24,930 nucleotides of DNA, taken from positions 1-24,930 of IMG/VR virus record IMGVR_UViG_3300037141_000023. One strand, written 5' to 3'. The notes beneath the pieces were generated by a model. That model saw only the letters and a program-made list of their open reading frames with translations. It did no database searches and was not told where the DNA came from. This DNA comes from a virus. This document shows positions 22,856 to 24,930 of the stretch, piece after piece (position 1 is the first letter of the stretch; every line of letters starts with the position of its first letter). A program made the translations under genes and the position numbers.

Positions 22856-24644
22856 TTGGTGCGATCCCCTGTCCGTTCATCATTGGCTGTTGAGGCGCTA
22901 TGCCCGCTTGTGAGTTGTTCTTGTTCGCCTTGGCGATCTTGTCCTGGATAACCGCACCCTGCTCCTGCATAGCCATTTTCATTTGCTCCTGCAGTTGATC
23001 GGCTTTCATCTTGCGAACCTTCTTTTTGCTATCGCCGCTGCGCAGTGCTGCCAACGGTGCGCCGTAAGCATCCTGGGCAAGTTTAATAGAAGCGTCAGTG
23101 TCGATGTTATCCAGGGCGTCGGTAACACCCGCGTTATGCAAAGTGAGGCAGAAGTTAATTAACTGCTCCAAGCCGTATTGGCTGTCGGCTTTCATGGCTC
23201 GGGCGGCCGGTGAGATGAACCGCACGGTAAATGCATCCTTGCCGTTATCCATCAAAGCAGCCACCGCGACTGGTATAACGAAAACCGTTTTACCCTCCGC
23301 TTTCGCCTGGTTGATCTTGAGCATATCCTTAATAGGGTGTAAGCCAAGCCTTCTACGACGGTAAAGCAAACGGACGACCCACTTAATTAGCGGGTGGTAA
23401 ACTTCGATAATCTGGGGACCAAACACCCCGCCTAGCGCCTGGTTGCGGAAGTCACCGCGCATCTTCGCTTCGCCAAGGGTCATACGCGATTCGTTGTTGA
23501 AGTCAAGCAGCTTATCGATCAGGAACTTTATGCGCAGTTCAGCCATGAGCTCTTGTATGCGCTCGCCTGCCTTCTGCGGTTCCTGCACGTTAAGCAGTTC
23601 GAAAATGGGCTTCTGACCTTCCGGCGCCCGCGTGCTGTTGTAACAGGGGACACGGGCGCCCGGTCCTGCCTCTACCTTGGTAACACCACCAAGCATCTCG
23701 GGGTAGTACCCAAGCGGGACATCAAGCGCTTTCTCCAATGAGAATGAGTAAGCGCGGCGAATGATGTTAAGCTCTTTGATCGTCGGCAACGCGTACATCG
23801 CCAAACTGCGCCCGTAAATTTCAGCGGGGCGCTGGCTAAATCGCGATACCCAAACGGGGCAATCGTCTATGCCCGACTCTTTCATAATTAGCCTGGCGGT
23901 GGGATCGACGTGCGTACTAGAGTAAGGCTTCTCGTCGTTCTTAGCGCCGCGCTTGCCGCCGGCTCGCGGTTGGATAGCCTGGATGACCTTAACGCGGTCC
24001 TCTGTCTTGTTGCTGTTGTAGAGCGCGCGCACCGCCGGCGCCACCTTGTCGTACTTCTCGACTATCTGCCGAGCCGACATGACGTACTCAAAGTAAACTG
24101 TGTCTATGCGCCCGTTTGGGCCCTCATCGACCACGCAAGTTTCAACGCTCACCGGATGGAAGCAGATCGGGTAATCGTCGTCGTCCATCTCTTCGCCGTA
24201 GAGCCCAGACGTACCCATGATGACGTTTTCCTCAAGGTGCATCGTGTTGGCCTTGAGGAAGCCCGCTTCTGGCGCGTCAATGACATGATAAGCTTCCTTG
24301 CTGGCTTGCGCCCAGTATTCGTTTATCTCGGTCGTGTCGTATGTGGCAGAGTCGCCACCAAACGGTACCTTAGCCACCAATTCAAAAGTGTTAGGCGTGT
24401 TCGGCCACAACGCGCCACCAAGGGCGGTGGCGCAGGTTCGCGCCACGTCTACGGTTGTGTCATCGGCAACGCCGGCAACCGAAAGCATAGGCGTGCGGCT
24501 GGGCACGCCGGTATCGCCAAACCAGACTACGCGCATAAGCACGTATCGAGAAAGCAGCGCAAATATTTTCCGCCACGCGTCGCGCGTTATGCACATTTCA
24601 CGATAGCGATATAGTATTTGCTCGACGCTCGCCTTACCGGCCAT
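22845..24644 (-). CDS. Portal (head-to-tail connector) protein
   Basis: This 599-aa protein matches podovirus connector proteins of the T7 gp8 type (536 aa). Residues 1-60 contain QILYRYREMCITRDAWRKIF and GDTGVPSRTPML; further on there are VDVARTCATALGGALWPNTP, a middle region with PVWVSRFSQRPAEIYGRSLA and MYALPTIKELNIIRRAYSF, and RMTLGEAKMRGDFRNQALGG. The portal forms the dodecamer through which DNA is packaged and ejected. The last 70 residues are Gln/Met/Asn-rich (QLQEQMKMAMQEQGAVIQDK), a low-complexity tail that is probably flexible. The ATG at 24644 directly follows the stop of the upstream gene. Confidence 0.9.
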   Translation of the reverse strand: MAGKASVEQILYRYREMCITRDAWRKIFALLSRYVLMRVVWFGDTGVPSRTPMLSVAGVADDTTVDVARTCATALGGALWPNTPNTFELVAKVPFGGDSATYDTTEINEYWAQASKEAYHVIDAPEAGFLKANTMHLEENVIMGTSGLYGEEMDDDDYPICFHPVSVETCVVDEGPNGRIDTVYFEYVMSARQIVEKYDKVAPAVRALYNSNKTEDRVKVIQAIQPRAGGKRGAKNDEKPYSSTHVDPTARLIMKESGIDDCPVWVSRFSQRPAEIYGRSLAMYALPTIKELNIIRRAYSFSLEKALDVPLGYYPEMLGGVTKVEAGPGARVPCYNSTRAPEGQKPIFELLNVQEPQKAGERIQELMAELRIKFLIDKLLDFNNESRMTLGEAKMRGDFRNQALGGVFGPQIIEVYHPLIKWVVRLLYRRRRLGLHPIKDMLKINQAKAEGKTVFVIPVAVAALMDNGKDAFTVRFISPAARAMKADSQYGLEQLINFCLTLHNAGVTDALDNIDTDASIKLAQDAYGAPLAALRSGDSKKKVRKMKADQLQEQMKMAMQEQGAVIQDKIAKANKNNSQAGIAPQQPMMNGQGIAPNAA

Positions 24645-24930
24645 TTAGACTAACCCCATGCTGCCAGTGTTTGGCGTGTTTAACAATCCTTGTGGAGAAG
24701 TCTTTAGAAAATCCATCTGACCGAAGTTAACGGCGGCTTTCTGCTGCTGCGGCGTTTCGCCTAGTATTTGTTGAGTGAGTTGGTTGTACTGGGCTATCGT
24801 GGCTGCGTTTTGCCCCGGCACTAAAGCGCCGGCTGCGGACTGGGACGAGGTTAACCCGCCAAGCTGTTGTAACATCTGCTGAATCAGCGAGTTGTCAGAG
24901 CTTGCCAGTGAACCGCCGCCGATACCGCCT
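24645..24930 (-). CDS. Q/G-rich protein upstream of portal, N-terminus cut by window edge
   Basis: The frame is open from the TAA at 24647-24645 to the last base of the window. A possible ATG lies at 24875, but at least 18 sense codons precede it (GGIGGGSLASSDNSLIQQ), so the gene probably starts outside. The visible 94 residues are rich in Gln, Gly, Asn and Ala (MLQQLGGLTSSQSAAGALVP, QYNQLTQQILGETPQQQKAA, FLKTSPQGLLNTPNTGS). No domain is recognised. The composition is like that of small virion-associated proteins encoded beside portal genes. Confidence 0.6.
   Translation of the reverse strand, partial: GGIGGGSLASSDNSLIQQMLQQLGGLTSSQSAAGALVPGQNAATIAQYNQLTQQILGETPQQQKAAVNFGQMDFLKTSPQGLLNTPNTGSMGLV

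Noticed and set aside
23910-24614. 234-codon open frame on the plus strand opposite the portal gene
   Set aside because: It is a GC-driven antisense shadow of a clearly coding portal gene, with Arg/Val-rich composition and no family resemblance.
1-24930. Genome-wide recoding of TAG as a sense codon
   Set aside because: TAG ends several genes of expected length (2256, 10161, 10591, 14662), and apart from the gp16-like case no accepted frame has an internal TAG.
1-24930. tRNA genes, CRISPR arrays, insertion sequences, integrase or attachment sites
   Set aside because: None were seen; coding density is very high and no characteristic repeat or cloverleaf was noticed, though a covariance search was not possible.

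Overview
The window is a block of late genes from a tailed bacteriophage with podovirus (T7-like) architecture. Every gene I accept is on the minus strand, so transcription runs from high to low coordinates. Gene order, short overlaps (ATGA, TAATG) and family signatures give the series: short Q-rich protein (cut by the right edge), portal, small Bbp19-type protein, scaffold, major capsid protein, small head protein, tail tubular A, tail tubular B, gp13-, gp14-, gp15- and gp16-like internal virion proteins, tail fibre, holin, GH24 lysozyme, papain-like protease, and a permuted papain-fold enzyme cut by the left edge. The portal/Bbp19/scaffold/capsid arrangement recalls Bordetella phage BPP-1-like podoviruses, so a Gram-negative (perhaps beta- or gammaproteobacterial) host is likely; this is inference. 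Terminase, replication, integrase and tRNA genes are not in the window, and no gene-free stretch exceeds 300 bases.

Region by region. (a) 21595-24930: head assembly genes (Q-rich protein, portal, Bbp19-like, scaffold). (b) 16270-21589: an unusual four-gene cassette between scaffold and capsid. All four products start with a Sec-type signal peptide: a 113-aa small protein, a glycine-rich adhesin-like protein, a fibre-like protein with a lectin-like C-terminus, and a 750-aa protein with the catalytic motifs of a clan GH-A glycoside hydrolase. The two middle genes share a 113-bp direct repeat (one mismatch) encoding the same signal peptide and first mature residues. (c) 14622-16273: a near-consensus sigma-70 promoter carrying a 16-bp palindrome, then capsid and a small head protein, then a GC-rich hairpin. 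This resembles the phi10-capsid-Tphi unit of T7. (d) 9619-14604: a signal-peptide beta-sandwich protein, the two tail tubular proteins, and gp13/gp14-like proteins. (e) 3554-9618: the large gp15- and gp16-like ejection proteins; the gp16-like frame is cut by a single in-frame amber codon at 4418-4420. (f) 1-3557: tail fibre with a T7-type attachment domain behind a signal peptide, then lysis genes and two papain-fold enzymes.

The observations most worth a second look are the recurrent signal peptides on six virion- or fibre-type genes, the secreted-cassette insertion with its duplicated leader and glycosidase, the amber-split ejection protein, and the papain-like protease beside the endolysin.
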